Source: Gnetum montanum (taxonomy: Eukaryota > Streptophyta > Gnetopsida > Gnetales > Gnetaceae). From it: a DNA stretch of 46,382 nucleotides. The position numbers and the translations under genes were made by a program. Under the pieces are notes generated by a model. It did not search any database. It saw only the letters and a program-made list of their open reading frames with translations, and had not been told where the DNA came from. Of the stretch, positions 22,531 to 33,007 are shown one piece after another. Within the stretch, counting starts at the first letter, position 1. The number at the start of each line of letters is the position of its first letter. The stretch lies in contig MNCI01033650.1 of the NCBI GenBank assembly GCA_015680685.1, forward strand, positions 417,168 through 463,549, given 5' to 3'.

Positions 22531-23700
22531 GAGAATGAGATTTGAGACATGGAGTGAGCTTATTCTTGGTTTGAGGTATTAGTATTGCAACTAGTTACTT
22601 GAAAGTTTGTGAAGGGTTTGAGTTGTTGGATATTGACAAGCATTTGCTTCTGAAGGCTTTTTGGATGGTAAATTATCACAGTCCCAAAAGAAAAAGTTCA
22701 GTGTATAATGTATGGTCATTTCAATAATGTCTAGAACTTAGTTTATTGCAACACATGCATGGGATTCTAATAGAGAACCTTGTCTCCTATTTTGAATGCA
22801 AATTTTCTTATCCATGCATCATTATACTATTTCTTATATATCTTATACACTTCATTCATTATTAGAGCTACTCTTCAATTTTCATATAATATGTTGAGTG
22901 TCATGAGTTGTTTTTCTTTTGTATTAAGTTAATGCCTAAGTCAAGCTCACATGCAATTATGAGTGTATGGAGTTCAATTTTAAGTGGAAATTTGGCTAAC
23001 TTTCCATACACTAACTCATAGGGAGAGCGGACTATAGGAAGATTCCATGATAAGCGATATGCCCACACAACATCGTTGAGTTTGGTACTCCAATATTTCC
23101 TATATCTATTGATGGTTTGTGTTAGAATTCAAGTAATCTTCCTATTTATTACTTTTTCTTGATTGTTGGCCTAAGGATGGTCAGATGTTATAAGTTTATG
23201 TTGCACCTTGAAGCATTGCATTAACTTTCAAAAGGTAGCTCCTATGAAGTAAGTTCCATTATTAGATATTAGTGCTCTAGGCATATCAAACATATTTACC
23301 ACCTGTTGTTGAAAGAATCAAGCTATAGTAGTAGGGGTACAATTAGAAATGGTTGTAGCTTCAGCCCATTTTGTACATTAGTCAATACTAACTATGATAT
23401 AAGACTTTCCATTGGACATGAGGGTGATGGATCCCATGAAATCAATTTCTCAAAGGTCAAAAATTTCTAGTGGTTGAATTTACTGTTGGGGTTCTTCTAG
23501 TTTAGTTATCATTCCTCCATCTCATTAGCATCTCTTGCATGAATGGATGAAATAGTATGCATCCCTAAAGATTGTTGGCCAAAAATATCCTACCATCATG
23601 ATATTTATGGTCATCCTTCTTCCTACATAGTGGCCCCTACAAGGACCCTCATGAGCACATTGGATGACTCTTAGTTGATCTACATTAGGTATACATTATC
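22531..23700 (-). pseudogene. Integrase of Athila-like element C (3' half of a split pol)
   Basis: Minus strand. From 23,690: HEGPCRGHY-like zinc-region words, then near 23,450 an EIDFMGSITL segment (the residue before EID that is Trp in element A is a stop), a TKWAEATTIS segment, and SNNGTYF near 23,265 where the second catalytic Asp is Asn. Near 23,070-23,000 are KYWSTKLNDVVWAYRL and SPYELVYGKL, typical of the end of the core. Frame breaks and stops are frequent. The reading stops at 23,705 because element D is inserted there; the upstream RT/RNase H part resumes at 39,925. Very similar to the element A integrase at 4441-5510. Confidence 0.75.
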
Positions 23701-23705
23701 ATACT
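23701..23705. repeat. Target-site duplication, left copy (ATACT)
   Basis: ATACT directly precedes the TG of element D's left LTR. The identical ATACT follows the CA of the right LTR at 39,920-39,924. Five bases is the usual duplication size for gypsy integrase. Confidence 0.9.
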
Positions 23706-25349
23706 TGTACCATCCAAAATCGTCGGTGTAAGGCTGGAATGAAACAAACACCGGATGATCCTTGAAAGAAATACAGAAGACCCTACATTCCCTTGAGGGC
23801 AAGCTGGAATGGATGAAGGCAGAGTGCCTTGAATGGTCTGTAGGTGAATCAAACGAGGACTTCCCCAATGTGCGCACTTTGTAATGCATTGGGTTATACG
23901 TAAATGATGCACATTAAACGTAAACTGTAACGTAAACATGCACGATAACATGAATGTAAATGTAAACTGAAAACAAATAAAACTACAATAAATCTGGGCA
24001 GAATGTAAACTGTTTTATATAAAAAAATGATTACAGAGCGCATCGGTTAAAATGTAGTTGTGGATTGATCATAAGGCAGCTGTTTAGCCCCGATGGGTGA
24101 TGATGGGTGCTGGAAGATGCAGGTTTTGGATTGCAGGGAAATGTAGTGTCCAAGTCTGATGCCCAGCATACAGAGGTTGATGCCCAGATTTTTCCATGTC
24201 TCCCAGATTCCAGTTTTTTATGTCTATTTGTAAAAATTTCCAACCTCAATCTAGTGAAAAATCAGGATTTTTATAAGATCTTGGGCATTAGATTTGGATT
24301 TGGAAGGAGATGAGTGGTTGTGAGGTGGGAAAAATTCAGATTGGGAGACAGGTGGTGCGTTGACCGAGTGCAGAATATGTTACAACTGTACAATGTGCAG
24401 CGTATGAGATTGGGTGTCAACCTCAGCGTACAACCTCAACATCAACCTCAACATACAAGCTCAGCATCAACCTCAACATGCAGGCTTAGCATCAACCTCA
24501 GCGTACAGGCTCAGCATCAACCTTAGCGTACAAGCTTAGCATCAACCTCAACGTACACCTCATGAATTGACATGTTGGATGTCTGACTGTGTATGCTAGT
24601 GCTTATCCCTTAGTGCCTGAGTGTTGTTGATTCTCCAGGGTGTCTGGGTGCCAATTTTAACTTCATTTTGATGCAGTTTCGGGCCTGTTTTAGTGGCGTA
24701 TGCTGGGCTGTACGCTGGTCAGCGTACACCAAAATGTACCTAGGATACACACATGAAAATGCATCATTTAGGGCCCAAAATTTGATTTTCAAGTACCTAA
24801 GATGATGCCCAATATTTGCCCTACCTCCGGGAGTCAATTTCAGGTGAAAATCTTACTCTTTGGTGCCTGTTTTGGGCCGTTTTTGGTGGTGTACACTAGG
24901 CTGTACGTTGGTCAGCGTACACCAAAATGTACCCAACGTACATACATGTAAATGCAGCATTTCAGGGCCCAAAATTTGATTTTTAGGAGGCTAAGAGCTA
25001 CTGGGGACCTTGGGGAAGGTCCTGGCGGGTCCATATGCTCAATTTTGGCATGTTCTGGCTTATTTTTGGGGCCCAAAAGTTGCTATACGCTAGCCTGTAC
25101 GCTGGTCAGCGTACAACCTAGTGTGAACAGAGTATGCTTGGTTAAACCCAAGTATTTTGAACCCAAAACATGAAATTCCTGATGCCAGATGTTGATGTAG
25201 TCACTTGTGGGTCCTGGGGAACTCTTTCTTGTTCAATTATGCTCCGTTTGATACTGTTTTTGAGGTTTTCAAGCTTGGTCATTGGGGACCAACATGACTT
25301 AACTCAATTTCTATCTACAAGTGTTAGCAAAAATTTTTATGATGTTTCA
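23706..25349 (-). mobile_element. 3' LTR of element D
   Basis: 1644 bp from TGTACCATCC to GATGTTTCA on plus. Minus-strand TATAAA at 24,014-24,019. Holds a 25-bp array (24,418-24,560) and several copies of GTCAGCGTACACCAAAATGT-type words. Pairs with 38,228-39,919. Confidence 0.95.
24418..24560. repeat. 25-bp array in 3' LTR of D, about 5.5 units
   Basis: Unit CATCAACCTCAGCGTACAGG plus CTCAG, repeated with 2-4 changes per unit. The 5' LTR has about 7.5 units (38,940-39,125). Because 25 is not a multiple of three, open frames through it repeat every 25 residues and have no coding meaning. Confidence 0.85.
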
Positions 25350-25366
25350 TTGGCCCCTCTTGGTTG
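25350..25366 (-). other. Polypurine tract of element D
   Basis: Minus-strand CAACCAAGAGGGGCCAA directly precedes the 3' LTR, the expected site for plus-strand DNA priming. Confidence 0.75.
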
Positions 25367-25649
25367 ATGCTTAGAGGAATCAACCCGAGAGGCGTCAACA
25401 AAGAAGTACAAAACACCACAAGCAAATTGGTAGTAAGCATTATCCTTTGGCACTTGGCCAGATATCATCGCACTGTGTTCAGAAGTACCTGGGATTGGGA
25501 AATGAAGTTTTGAGATGATGTCTAGAGGAGATTTTTTTGCAACTGTGGGATTGGGAATTGATCAAGGGATTATGCTAATGTGGGAGAGGAGTGTTCATCT
25601 TTGTGTGAACAAGTCATGTTGTTCCTTGTGCAAGGCTGAAATCATCCTT

Positions 25650-25804
25650 TGGAGGAATGAGACTCTTGTATCATGTTTAAGAGAACTCGTTGTCACAGCC
25701 AGAGCCACAGAATGAGGTGGTGCGTTCTTTGGAGAAATAAGACCCTTGTGTCAGGTTTAAGGGAACCCATTGTCTAGCAGCCAAAGCCACACAGTGAGGT
25801 GGAA
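25650..25804. repeat. Tandem pair of about 76 bp
   Basis: Both copies run from CTTTGGAG through a GTTTAAG(A/G)GAAC segment to GAGGTGG, with roughly one difference per six or seven bases and a small indel near GTCTAGCAG. Confidence 0.75.
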
Positions 25805-26565
25805 CATGATGATTTGAGACACGAGTACTTCTCTCCAAGACAACTGCCTTCCCGCCTGTGGCTTGTATGGGAAGTGCCAAGGGTCTTGTGGTTCATTTTG
25901 CTCTTTGCTCTTTGATCTTTTCTTTTTCTTGTTCCTTTTCTTTTTCTTTTTTTTCTTTTTCTTTTTCTTTTTTTCTTCTTTTTCTTTTTTTTTTCTTTTT
26001 CTTATTTTTTATTCTTTTGGACAGAGCTTTTTTTCAATTTTGCACTCGTGCTCATGTGCCGTTTTGAGTGTTGCAACTGCTTGAGAGTGTTGCAGCATGC
26101 AACAGTGTGCTCAAAGTTTTGGGGTGTACTGGTGTATCTGGGAACTGTAACTGGGTAGGAAAGGAAATGAGAGTGTTGGGGAAATGAAGAATGTATTGGG
26201 AACTGGGAATGAACTTTTGAATAGATTGATTAACCTGGTTGCATGCGTCAAAAACAATGTGGCACCTTGTCACCATGATGAAGTGTATCCGTATACGAGC
26301 ACCACTAGTTGTCATCCTGCAAACACAACTCCAAGAAGACAAGAAAACCACAAGTGAATGAGTTAGTGAACACTTTAGACACAAATGTGGCCGATGCAAA
26401 TGGAGGCACCATGTGAAATTTAAGGCAAACAAAATGAGTAGCAATAGTGTTGTCAGAGCTGATGTGATGAATGATGCGACAGGATTTGATGAAGAAATGT
26501 CATGAATTACAACATTAGATGAATGTACCAGAGATGATCTTGCTAGTTTATAGTCTTAGCGAACT

Positions 26566-26722
26566 CTGGTGAATGAGTGTGACAGTTTAGTGTCATGTCG
26601 GATAGAGCTCTGTGGTGTCGATTTACCGTCATGATGCTAGGACGTTCTGTGGTGCTAGTTTTTTAAGTCATAGCCTAGGACATTATGTGGTATCATTTTA
26701 CCGTCATGATTCTAGGACGAAT
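26566..26722. repeat. About 38-50 bp repeats containing GTCAT...GGAC, four units
   Basis: Units near 26,569 (AGTTTAGTGTCATGTCGGA), 26,619, 26,665 and 26,688 share a TTTA-x-x-GTCAT core and a following CTAGGAC or CGGA. The same core recurs in the inserted block at 30,327-30,410 and 33,215-33,500. Confidence 0.6.
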
Positions 26723-26759
26723 GCATACTTGAGTGACTTCAAACGTGGAACAACTTGAG

Positions 26760-28082
26760 TTACAAATGATTTGTTGGATGTGCAAGCTCATTTCCATCCA
26801 TGTCTACTAGTTTGAATGCTCTGTTATCGTATGCTTTGGTGACCAAGTAAGGCCCTTCCCAGTTGGCTGAGAATTTGTCCAGGTGTTCACGGACTGCCTT
26901 AAGTACAAGATCACCTTCTTTGATCAGGTGCTTGTGAATGTCATGCTGATGGCGCTGTCGTTGTTGCTTCTGGTACCACTCGATTTGATCTAATGCATGC
27001 GTGCGTTCCTCCTCCATCGAATCCAGGTCAACAATGCGCGAGTCATTATTTTGACCTTCATCGAGAAGTCCGGAGAGTGTGATCCTCAAGGATGGTACCT
27101 GCAACTCCAAAGGTAAAACAGCTTCTAAAACATAAACAAGACTATATGGTGTTTTACCTATGGATGTCCTATGCGTCGTTCTATATGCCCATAGCGCATA
27201 AACTAGCTACTCGTGCCATCTTTGTTTGCTTTAATGAAGCATTTTCGTGAGCACCATGATGACAGTTTTATTTGTGGCTTCTGCTTGTCCATTGCTTTGA
27301 GGATAATATGGAGACGAGAACGAATGCTTAATGCCTAGGTTGTCGCAAAAGGTTTTTGTTTCAACACTGCTGAATTGTGGCCCGTTGTTAGTAATGATGG
27401 TCATTGGGATGCCAAAACTGGTCACAATGTTTTCAAGGATAAAGTTGCATACTTGTTTAGATGTGGTCTTCCTAAGAGGAATAGCTTCTACCCATTTCGT
27501 TAAGTATTCAATCGCAATTATGATGAAGCTATGTCTTGCTGAAGATGGGGGAGTTAGTAGTCTAATGATGTCTCACCCCCACTTCTGGAAAGGCCATGTG
27601 ATTTGGGCCGTATGCAACTCGTTGGGTAGAACATGTATAAGGTTACCATGCTTTTGAAACGTATCGCACGTTTTAACCTTGGAGAAATAGTCGTACTCTA
27701 TGTGTGGCCAATAGTACCCTAAATGCCTTATTTTGGTTGCCATTGCCTTGGATGCTATGTGCCCTCCGCAAAGCCCCTCATGAACTTGCTCCACGATGGT
27801 TTGGCCATCGGTGCTACTAACGCATACCAACAAAATTCCTTCATAGGATCTATGACATAACATATCCCCTACCAGTGTATACTGCCAAGAGCATTTTCGC
27901 ACTGCGTCCTTCTGAGCATTTGTTAGATGTTGAGGTGGTTCACCATGTAGAAGGTATTCCTTTATGTCATCGTACCATTCTATGGCGTGTGTCGTGCTAA
28001 CGGATGCTATGGGAAGTTCATCGGGAGCATTAGTTATGGGCTTGTTGTAGCTCGTGCTGGAACTGGGCAACACATAAAACAT
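26760..28082 (-). pseudogene. Integrase of element D (Tat type)
   Basis: Minus strand, same frame as the RNase H domains upstream. Zinc region near 27,800-27,680 with HEGLCGGH and CDTFQKHG, where the last Cys appears as Phe. Core: a stop (TGA, 27,570) sits between WG and DIIRLL; TKWVEAIPL near 27,480; TNNGPQF near 27,380, where the second catalytic Asp is Asn; YPQSNGQAEATN near 27,300 with the catalytic Glu kept. A second stop occurs near 27,228. The C-terminal domain (27,110-26,760) has WYQKQQRQRHQHD, EGDLVLK and WEGPYLV. No chromodomain follows, as expected for Tat. Loss of Asp and the stops make it inactive. Confidence 0.9.
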
Positions 28083-28500
28083 GTCAAGTGAGATATTTAG
28101 AGCTAACGTGGCTAGTGCATTTGTGATGGTATTATCATTTCAAGAAACATGTTGCACCTCTTTGTTTGTGAATTGTTCTAGCAGGTGTTTTGTTAGGTCA
28201 TAGTATGGTTGCAAGTGTAGAGCTTTATATGCGTATACTTCTATGACCTGGTTAATGACCAATTATGAATCGCCTTGAACTACGAGCTGTGTGATTTTCG
28301 AAGCTCTTGCTACGATGAGACCTCTAAGGAGACCTTCGTACTCTACCACGTTGTTAGTACTAGGAAAGTTTAAACGATAGGCAAAGGGTCAGATCTCCCC
28401 AGAGGGATATGTGATAACCACCGCAACACTTCCTCCTCGAGAGGTGGATGCTCCATCGAAGTTCAGGATTTCATCATAGTCATTAGGCACTATGTCTATT
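28083..28500 (-). pseudogene. Second (archaeal-type) RNase H domain of element D
   Basis: Minus strand, in frame between the gypsy RNase H and the integrase zinc region. LNFDGAST near 28,450 gives the first acidic residue, VVEYEGLLRGL near 28,350 the Glu, and VVQGDS near 28,280 the next Asp; the tail near 28,110 is NALATLALNIS. Stops lie at about 28,390, 28,270 and 28,150. A duplicated RNase H of this kind is established as a feature of plant Tat-lineage elements, so this domain sets the lineage of element D. Confidence 0.85.
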
Positions 28501-29020
28501 GTGCTTACATTTTCGTCTAGAAACTCTAGATTAATTGTTGCTTGATCCTGTGTTGGTGATGCGGTCATCTGATTTACTATAGCTTGACCTTTGATGGATG
28601 ATTGGGCTATGTAGCGCAGGTCAAACTCAATAATCATTGCTTTCCATCGGGCTATCTTACTTGATTCGTACATGTTGTTTGTGATAGCTCTGAGCACATT
28701 GTCCTTACAAATTATGTTGACTTGGTTTTGAAAGAGATAATGTCGCCACTTCTTTAGAGAGAAGATGAGGGCTAGACATGACCTCTCCACATCACTGTAA
28801 CGTTGTTCGTAGGCTACTAATGCGTGACTCAAGTAATAGACAGGGATTTCGATTCCATCATCGCATTTCTGACAAAGCATAGCCACGATGGATGTGTTCA
28901 CTGTTGCAAGGTAGATATAGAACGGTTTATTGTTTTGTGGAGGATAAACCGTTGGTAGTTGAGCTAGTGCCATTTTGATGTTGTCAAAGGCTTCTTGGCA
29001 CTGTGGAGTCCATTCTTATG
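28501..29020 (-). pseudogene. Gypsy RNase H domain of element D
   Basis: Minus strand. Follows RT after a frame change near 29,020 (EWTPQCQEAFDNIK resumes the reading). Contains PFYIYLATVN (first acidic position no longer Asp), PVYYLSHAL, YSDVERSCLALIFSLKKWRHYL and KDNVLRAITNN. The protein runs open from 28,973 to 28,392. It passes directly into the second RNase H domain. Confidence 0.85.
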
Positions 29021-30254
29021 TAATAGATGCTGCATGGGGCTCAACTTGTTCATCAGTTTCTCTATGAATCGTCTAACGAATTGTAATATACCTTGTAGAC
29101 CGTGAAGTTCGGTAAGGTTGCTAGGTGGTTTTAAATTTGTTATGGCCTTAACCTTATCGGGGTCTACTCGTATCCCTACTTCTGAGATTATGAACCCAAG
29201 CATTTTGCTTGTTTTGACTGTAAAGACACATTTCTTTGGGTTAAGTCTTAGCTCATATTTTAAACAACGCTTTAGTACCAAGTCAAGATCTTGTACGTGT
29301 TGCTCTGATGTTTTCGTTTTGACCACGATGTCGTCTACATAGTCATTGAGCGAGTTGAAGATATAATCACTAAAGATAAATGTCATTGCTCTCTGATATG
29401 TAGCCTTGACATTCTTGAGGTCGAATGGCATCATCGTGTAACAAAAAGTACCCCATGGTGTCATAAAGGTCGTCCTGAGCTGATGTTCAAGGTTAATCTG
29501 AATCTGGTTATATTGCGAAAACCCATCCATAAAAGATAACAAGGCATGCTTAGTGGTTGAGTCAACAAGTTGATCAATGCTAGGTAGGAAAAAATAATCC
29601 TTTATGGTTGCAACGTTGAGGTCCCGGAAGTCAATGCATAGGCAAATGCTTCCATTCTTCTTTGGGACAATGACCATGTTGGATACCCAGTCAGGGTAGT
29701 CAACAGCCTGAATGAAACCAGCTTGATAAAGTTTGGTGATCGCATTGCGAACTGCCAACGCTACCTCAGGCTTGACCTTATGTGCCTTTTGTTTCACTGG
29801 TCTTAACTTTGGATCGAGTATGATGTTGTGCTGGACTATACGAGGGTCTAGCCCAGGCATGTCAGTATAGGACCAAGTGAATGCTTTCATGTTATTTTTA
29901 AGCACATGTGTTATGTCATTGGCAGGTTGTGGACTTAATAATGTACTTAGTTTCAGGATCTTAACTTCGCCATCCGACATGGTAATGGGGACCTCAGTTA
30001 AGGGGTCTTCGGTGATGTTATCGGCTTCTAAGTCCAAAGTCTTGGTCATTCTTTCATAGGAAATCTAGCATTTGTTGGGTTGATGCCACAAAAGTGTCGT
30101 GTGTGGTTGAGTCTAAGTCAATGGACTCCATGTTGATTTCTCGTGTGATCGTTCCGTGTGGTCCATTGATAGACAGTGGTAAGAATAGTTGCTTACTGTC
30201 CATGGTGTTTGCTCCTGCCAATAAACAGTGAGCAATGTCAACAAGATGGTTTTG
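29021..30254 (-). pseudogene. Reverse transcriptase of element D with N-terminal linker
   Basis: Minus strand. A protease-RT linker (MDSKQLFLPLSINGPHGTIT, about 30,205-30,060) ends in a one-base frame change near 30,058. RT is then open from 30,049 to about 29,020: LRPVKQKAHKVKPE, WVSNMVIVPKKNGS, LCIDFRDLN, FMDGFSQYNQI, FCYTMMPFDLKN and the active-site YVDDIVVK near 29,330, then LGFIIS and a thumb region. All catalytic Asp positions of the palm appear present. A frame change near 29,020 separates it from RNase H. It is the best preserved domain of the element. Confidence 0.92.
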
Positions 30255-30269
30255 CTATTTTTTTTGTAG
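30255..30269. repeat. 15-bp direct repeat at left edge of the inserted block
   Basis: CTATTTTTTTTGTAG on plus. It matches CTTTATTTTTTGCAG at 33,520-33,534 at 12 of 15 positions. Coding sequence on the two outer sides can be read on the minus strand across one copy of this tract, which fits a target duplication flanking an insertion. Confidence 0.55.
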
Positions 30270-30326
30270 GTAATTTATACGTTTAAACAGGACTAAGGTA
30301 TGCAATGGTAGTTTATCATCATACTC

Positions 30327-30410
30327 GGACGCATGGCAGTTTAAGGCCTTACCGGGCCATGTCTGGCAGTTTAAGGCCATACCAGGACAATTTATGGTCC
30401 TGTCCTAAGT
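30327..30410. repeat. AGTTTAAGGCCAT repeats, left group
   Basis: Two clear copies of CAGTTTAAGGCC(A/T)TACC-GG-C and a third partial one (GTAGTTTATCATCATACTCGGAC). Same core as the group at 33,215-33,500 and, more distantly, 26,566-26,722. Confidence 0.55.
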
Positions 30411-30613
30411 ATAATGATTTTCTATGATTTTTTTGGTTGTGATTTCACGTTTGTTCCTTTTACCATTATGTTTAAATTTAGACGATGTATTGTCTTGGGC
30501 ATGTGCTAATATATCTTTTACTCTAAGTTTAAACCACAGGGGTGAATGAGAGGAGGGTGATCTAAGCCATGTGTATTATTTCATTATATTTATATATATA
30601 TATATATTTGTTT

Positions 30614-31300
30614 TAGGTTCGGGTGTCAAGAGGCCAACGTAAACCATTGGTAATGGTGTGTACATATATTTTTGTTTTATATTTTAAAAGGGGGCCAGCG
30701 TCCCCAAAAATGAGGTCAATGTGGGCATTAGCTCTTAGATGCTTTATTTTATTTAATTTTTTTGTTATTATTATTATTTTTATTTTTGCTGTAGATTTTG
30801 ATGTTGATGATAGAGGGCTAGCACCCTAAAAATAGTAGACGATGTTTTTTTCTTTTTATTCTTCATTGTTTTTATTTTTGCTTGGGTATGGATGTATGTT
30901 CTATAGGGTCAACGTAAAGGGGCAATCTATTAATTTTATTATTATTGTTTTGGTGAAATAAAGGGGGTCAGCATTCCTAGAATAGGGGCAACGTTGTATA
31001 TTTTATTATATTATATTTCTTTTTGTTTATTTTAATTTTTTATTTTCTTTGGTGGGCTTTTATCTTATGGGGTCAGCGTTACCCAAGAAGCCAACATGTG
31101 TACAACATAATTTGAATTAAATTTCTATTTTTTTTTGTTAGTAAGGGGTTTAAGATACCCGTAATAAGGGGCAACGTGGTATACTTCATTTTGTCATTTT
31201 TATTATTATTTTTTATTTCTTTGTTTTCATCGTTGTATATATTTTTTTTTGTCTTCAGGGGCTTGGGTGTTTCACACCCACGGATCAGCGTACAGGTTAG
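30614..31300. repeat. Degenerate GGGGTCAGCGT...GGGGCAACGT repeats, about eight units
   Basis: Units begin near 30,614, 30,690, 30,810, 30,900, 30,963, 31,068, 31,141 and 31,256, spaced 65-120 bp, each with GG(G)TCAGCGT or GGCCAACGT, a CCC-AAA core and then a T-rich filler. A (TA)n run lies at about 30,588-30,606. Confidence 0.55.
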
Positions 31301-31381
31301 CATATGGTTGAAATTAATCCAAAGGTGTGATAAAATTAACCAAAAAATTACGTAAGGAGATATGCAAATTACCGAGGGGGG

Positions 31382-31389
31382 TATAAAAG
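31382..31389 (+). promoter_or_regulatory. TATA box inside the inserted block
   Basis: TATAAAAG in GGGGGGTATAAAAGGGGC, a strong plant TATA match on the plus strand, opposite to element D's own transcription. About 540 bp upstream of the small ORF at 31,924. Confidence 0.5.
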
Positions 31390-31440
31390 GGGCAAACGGT
31401 AGACAAAGAAAAATTGTAGTCGTGAACTAAGCAAACAAAT

Positions 31441-31745
31441 GGCAGCGTGAACATAGAAACAGTGCAGCATGAACAAAAAAAAAATTTGCAGCGTGAACAT
31501 AAAAAAAAAATTTGCAGCGTGAACAGAAAAAAATTGCAATGTGGGTAGAGAAAAAATTGCAGAATGAACAGAGAAAAATTTGTAGCGCACAACAGCGAAA
31601 AATTTGCGTTGTGAACCAAAAAAAATTGTTTTCAGTAACGTGAACCCAACAGTAACAGCGTGAACCAAGCAAGGAGATTGTTTGCAGTAGCGTGAACCCA
31701 GCAGGGTCAGCGTCAACCAAGCAGGGCCAGCGCCAACCAAACTAA
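31441..31745. repeat. GCAGCGTGAACA(A)n minisatellite
   Basis: Ten or more units of 20-32 bp, GCAGCGTGAAC followed by 5-10 A and TT, becoming AGCGTGAACCAAGCA towards the right end. It would form the transcribed leader of any transcript from the TATA box at 31,382. Overlapping minus-strand ORFs here are by-products. Confidence 0.75.
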
Positions 31746-31923
31746 GCCATACTTGGATCTATACGCGGTTGTTCAGATTTCCTCCATGCAGAGTCAGACC
31801 AACAACTGCGGTGTTCAGATTTGCGAGATCCACAGCATTCTAGATCAGATTTGAAGCGTACGAAGCCAGATCCGTGTCTGGATCTGATCCATAGCGTGTA
31901 AAATCTGTAGCATCTAGAGAAGG

Positions 31924-32073
31924 ATGGGCAAGGGCAACCACGAAAATAAGAGGAAAAAGGAGGTGGGCAAGGGCAAGCACGAAAACAAGAGGAAAAAGGA
32001 GGCAACTCTAACATTCGTAGCAAAAAGTGAAAAGATGTTCCAGAGTCTTCCTCAACTAAGGATCCCATCATAG
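31924..32073 (+). CDS. Small basic ORF, possible first exon of an antisense gene
   Basis: 49 codons from ATG 31,924 to TAG 32,071-32,073. The product is very basic at its start, with a 13-residue unit repeated twice (GKGNHENKRKKEV and GKGKHENKRKKEA, encoded by a 39-bp tandem pair), then TLTFVAKSEKMF and a short hydrophobic end. It resembles a nuclear-localisation-type Lys/Arg segment, but I recognise no family. A good TATA box lies upstream on the same strand; a GTGCAG|GTACGC donor-like site follows the stop at 32,091, so splicing from inside the ORF or in the 3' UTR is possible. Upstream short ATGs in the minisatellite leader would compete. Whether it is expressed is unknown. Confidence 0.4.
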   Translation: MGKGNHENKRKKEVGKGKHENKRKKEATLTFVAKSEKMFQSLPQLRIPS

Positions 32074-32091
32074 GGCGGATCTATGTGCAGG

Positions 32092-32169
32092 TACGCTTCC
32101 GTTACGTTCTTTAATTCATGCTTTTGCTGTTACGCTTCCGTTACGTTCTTTAATTCATGCTTTTGCTGT
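32092..32169. repeat. Perfect 39-bp tandem duplication
   Basis: Two identical copies (32,092-32,130 and 32,131-32,169), starting TACGCTTCCGTTACG. Identity in an element whose LTRs have diverged to about one base in ten points to a recent duplication. It begins one base into the donor-like GT at 32,091. Confidence 0.9.
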
Positions 32170-32914
32170 TACTCTTAGTTACTGTCTCGATGTATATATT
32201 GTAAACGTCCATGTGCAACGTGTGCGTGTGCAACGTGTGTCTTTGGACTATGCGTGCGTGTGCAGCGTGTGCATTCTGGGCATTTATAGCGTTCATTTGA
32301 AACAGAGTCTATTTAGTATAGATTTTGGGTTGAATCTGTCTTCAGTGTGTACCTCTGTTGCTGGTGTTTGATTTTCTATGACGTGCAAATTTTTTTCTTG
32401 TGTTTGGTGATGGGCGCATATTGACATTGTATGGCCAACGTGTAGGATATGGATGCACAGTATAGGCTTCATGGGTGCCATATTTTCTAAGTGTTGAATC
32501 GGTGAACTGGCAGTGTATGCCTAAAATTTTCTAAGTATAGAGCATGCAGTGCACACCTAAAAATTTTCTGAGTATTAAATATGTAAAGTTAAACGTTATG
32601 TCATCTGAATGTTAATGTTAACTGTTGATCATGGTTGATCTACATGATACATCCACTGAGGCTTTAGGGTGTATGCTTGTAATACAAGTTGATTTGTATG
32701 TTTATACATAGGTGTGATGTGCTCTACTTACTTTAGGTGGCATTGGTGTCGGCTTATTTGTCTTAACTCCAAGACAGATGGCAGTTTAAGGCGGGCCATA
32801 TGTTTTATGTGTTTTGGATTTTATAATGTTTTTGTTGTTTTCCAGTTAATGCTCTTTTTTGTCTTTTTTACTAATAATTTTTATTTTGTTTTTGTACTTT
32901 CTCTTTATTTTAAG

Positions 32915-33007
32915 AGACATGATGATGATGATGGTGGCCCCAATGGAGCGGGACCCGATGATGCGGATGAGTTTGGGGACCAAGCCCCTCCTAGCGCTGA
33001 TGTTTAA
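32915..33007 (+). CDS. Acidic ORF end, possible terminal exon of the antisense gene
   Basis: After a T-rich acceptor-like stretch (CTTTATTTTAAG at 32,903-32,914) the plus strand encodes HDDDDGGPNGAGPDDADE, a few more residues and a TAA at 33,005-33,007. Codon-like composition (GC-rich third positions) differs sharply from the AT-rich surroundings. The open frame extends back to ATG 32,714, but that part reads as hydrophobic Phe/Val filler typical of T-rich non-coding DNA. Together with the basic ORF at 31,924 it could form a basic-plus-acidic small nuclear protein; the exon connection is inferred only. Confidence 0.35.
   Translation, partial: RHDDDDGGPNGAGPDDADEFGDQAPPSADV

Larger units (their letters stand above)
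25367..26756 (-). other. 3' non-coding region of element D
   Basis: About 1.4 kb between integrase and the PPT. It has a tandem pair of about 76 bp (25,650-25,724 and 25,728-25,804), a plus-strand pyrimidine tract (25,917-26,018, mostly T with C) and three-fold repeats at 26,566-26,722. A minus-strand ORF of 130 codons (26,444-26,052) shows no recognisable domain and is not called a gene. Confidence 0.6.

Noticed and set aside
25858-26084. Two overlapping plus-strand ORFs rich in Phe, Leu and Ser
   Set aside because: They read through the pyrimidine tract and have no other content.
26052-26444. 130-codon minus-strand ORF after integrase
   Set aside because: No domain, composition like the flanking non-coding DNA, and no sign of conservation available. 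Could be revisited if found in family copies.
31314-31740. Three overlapping minus-strand ORFs rich in Phe and Cys
   Set aside because: Reverse reading of the GCAGCGTGAAC(A)n minisatellite.
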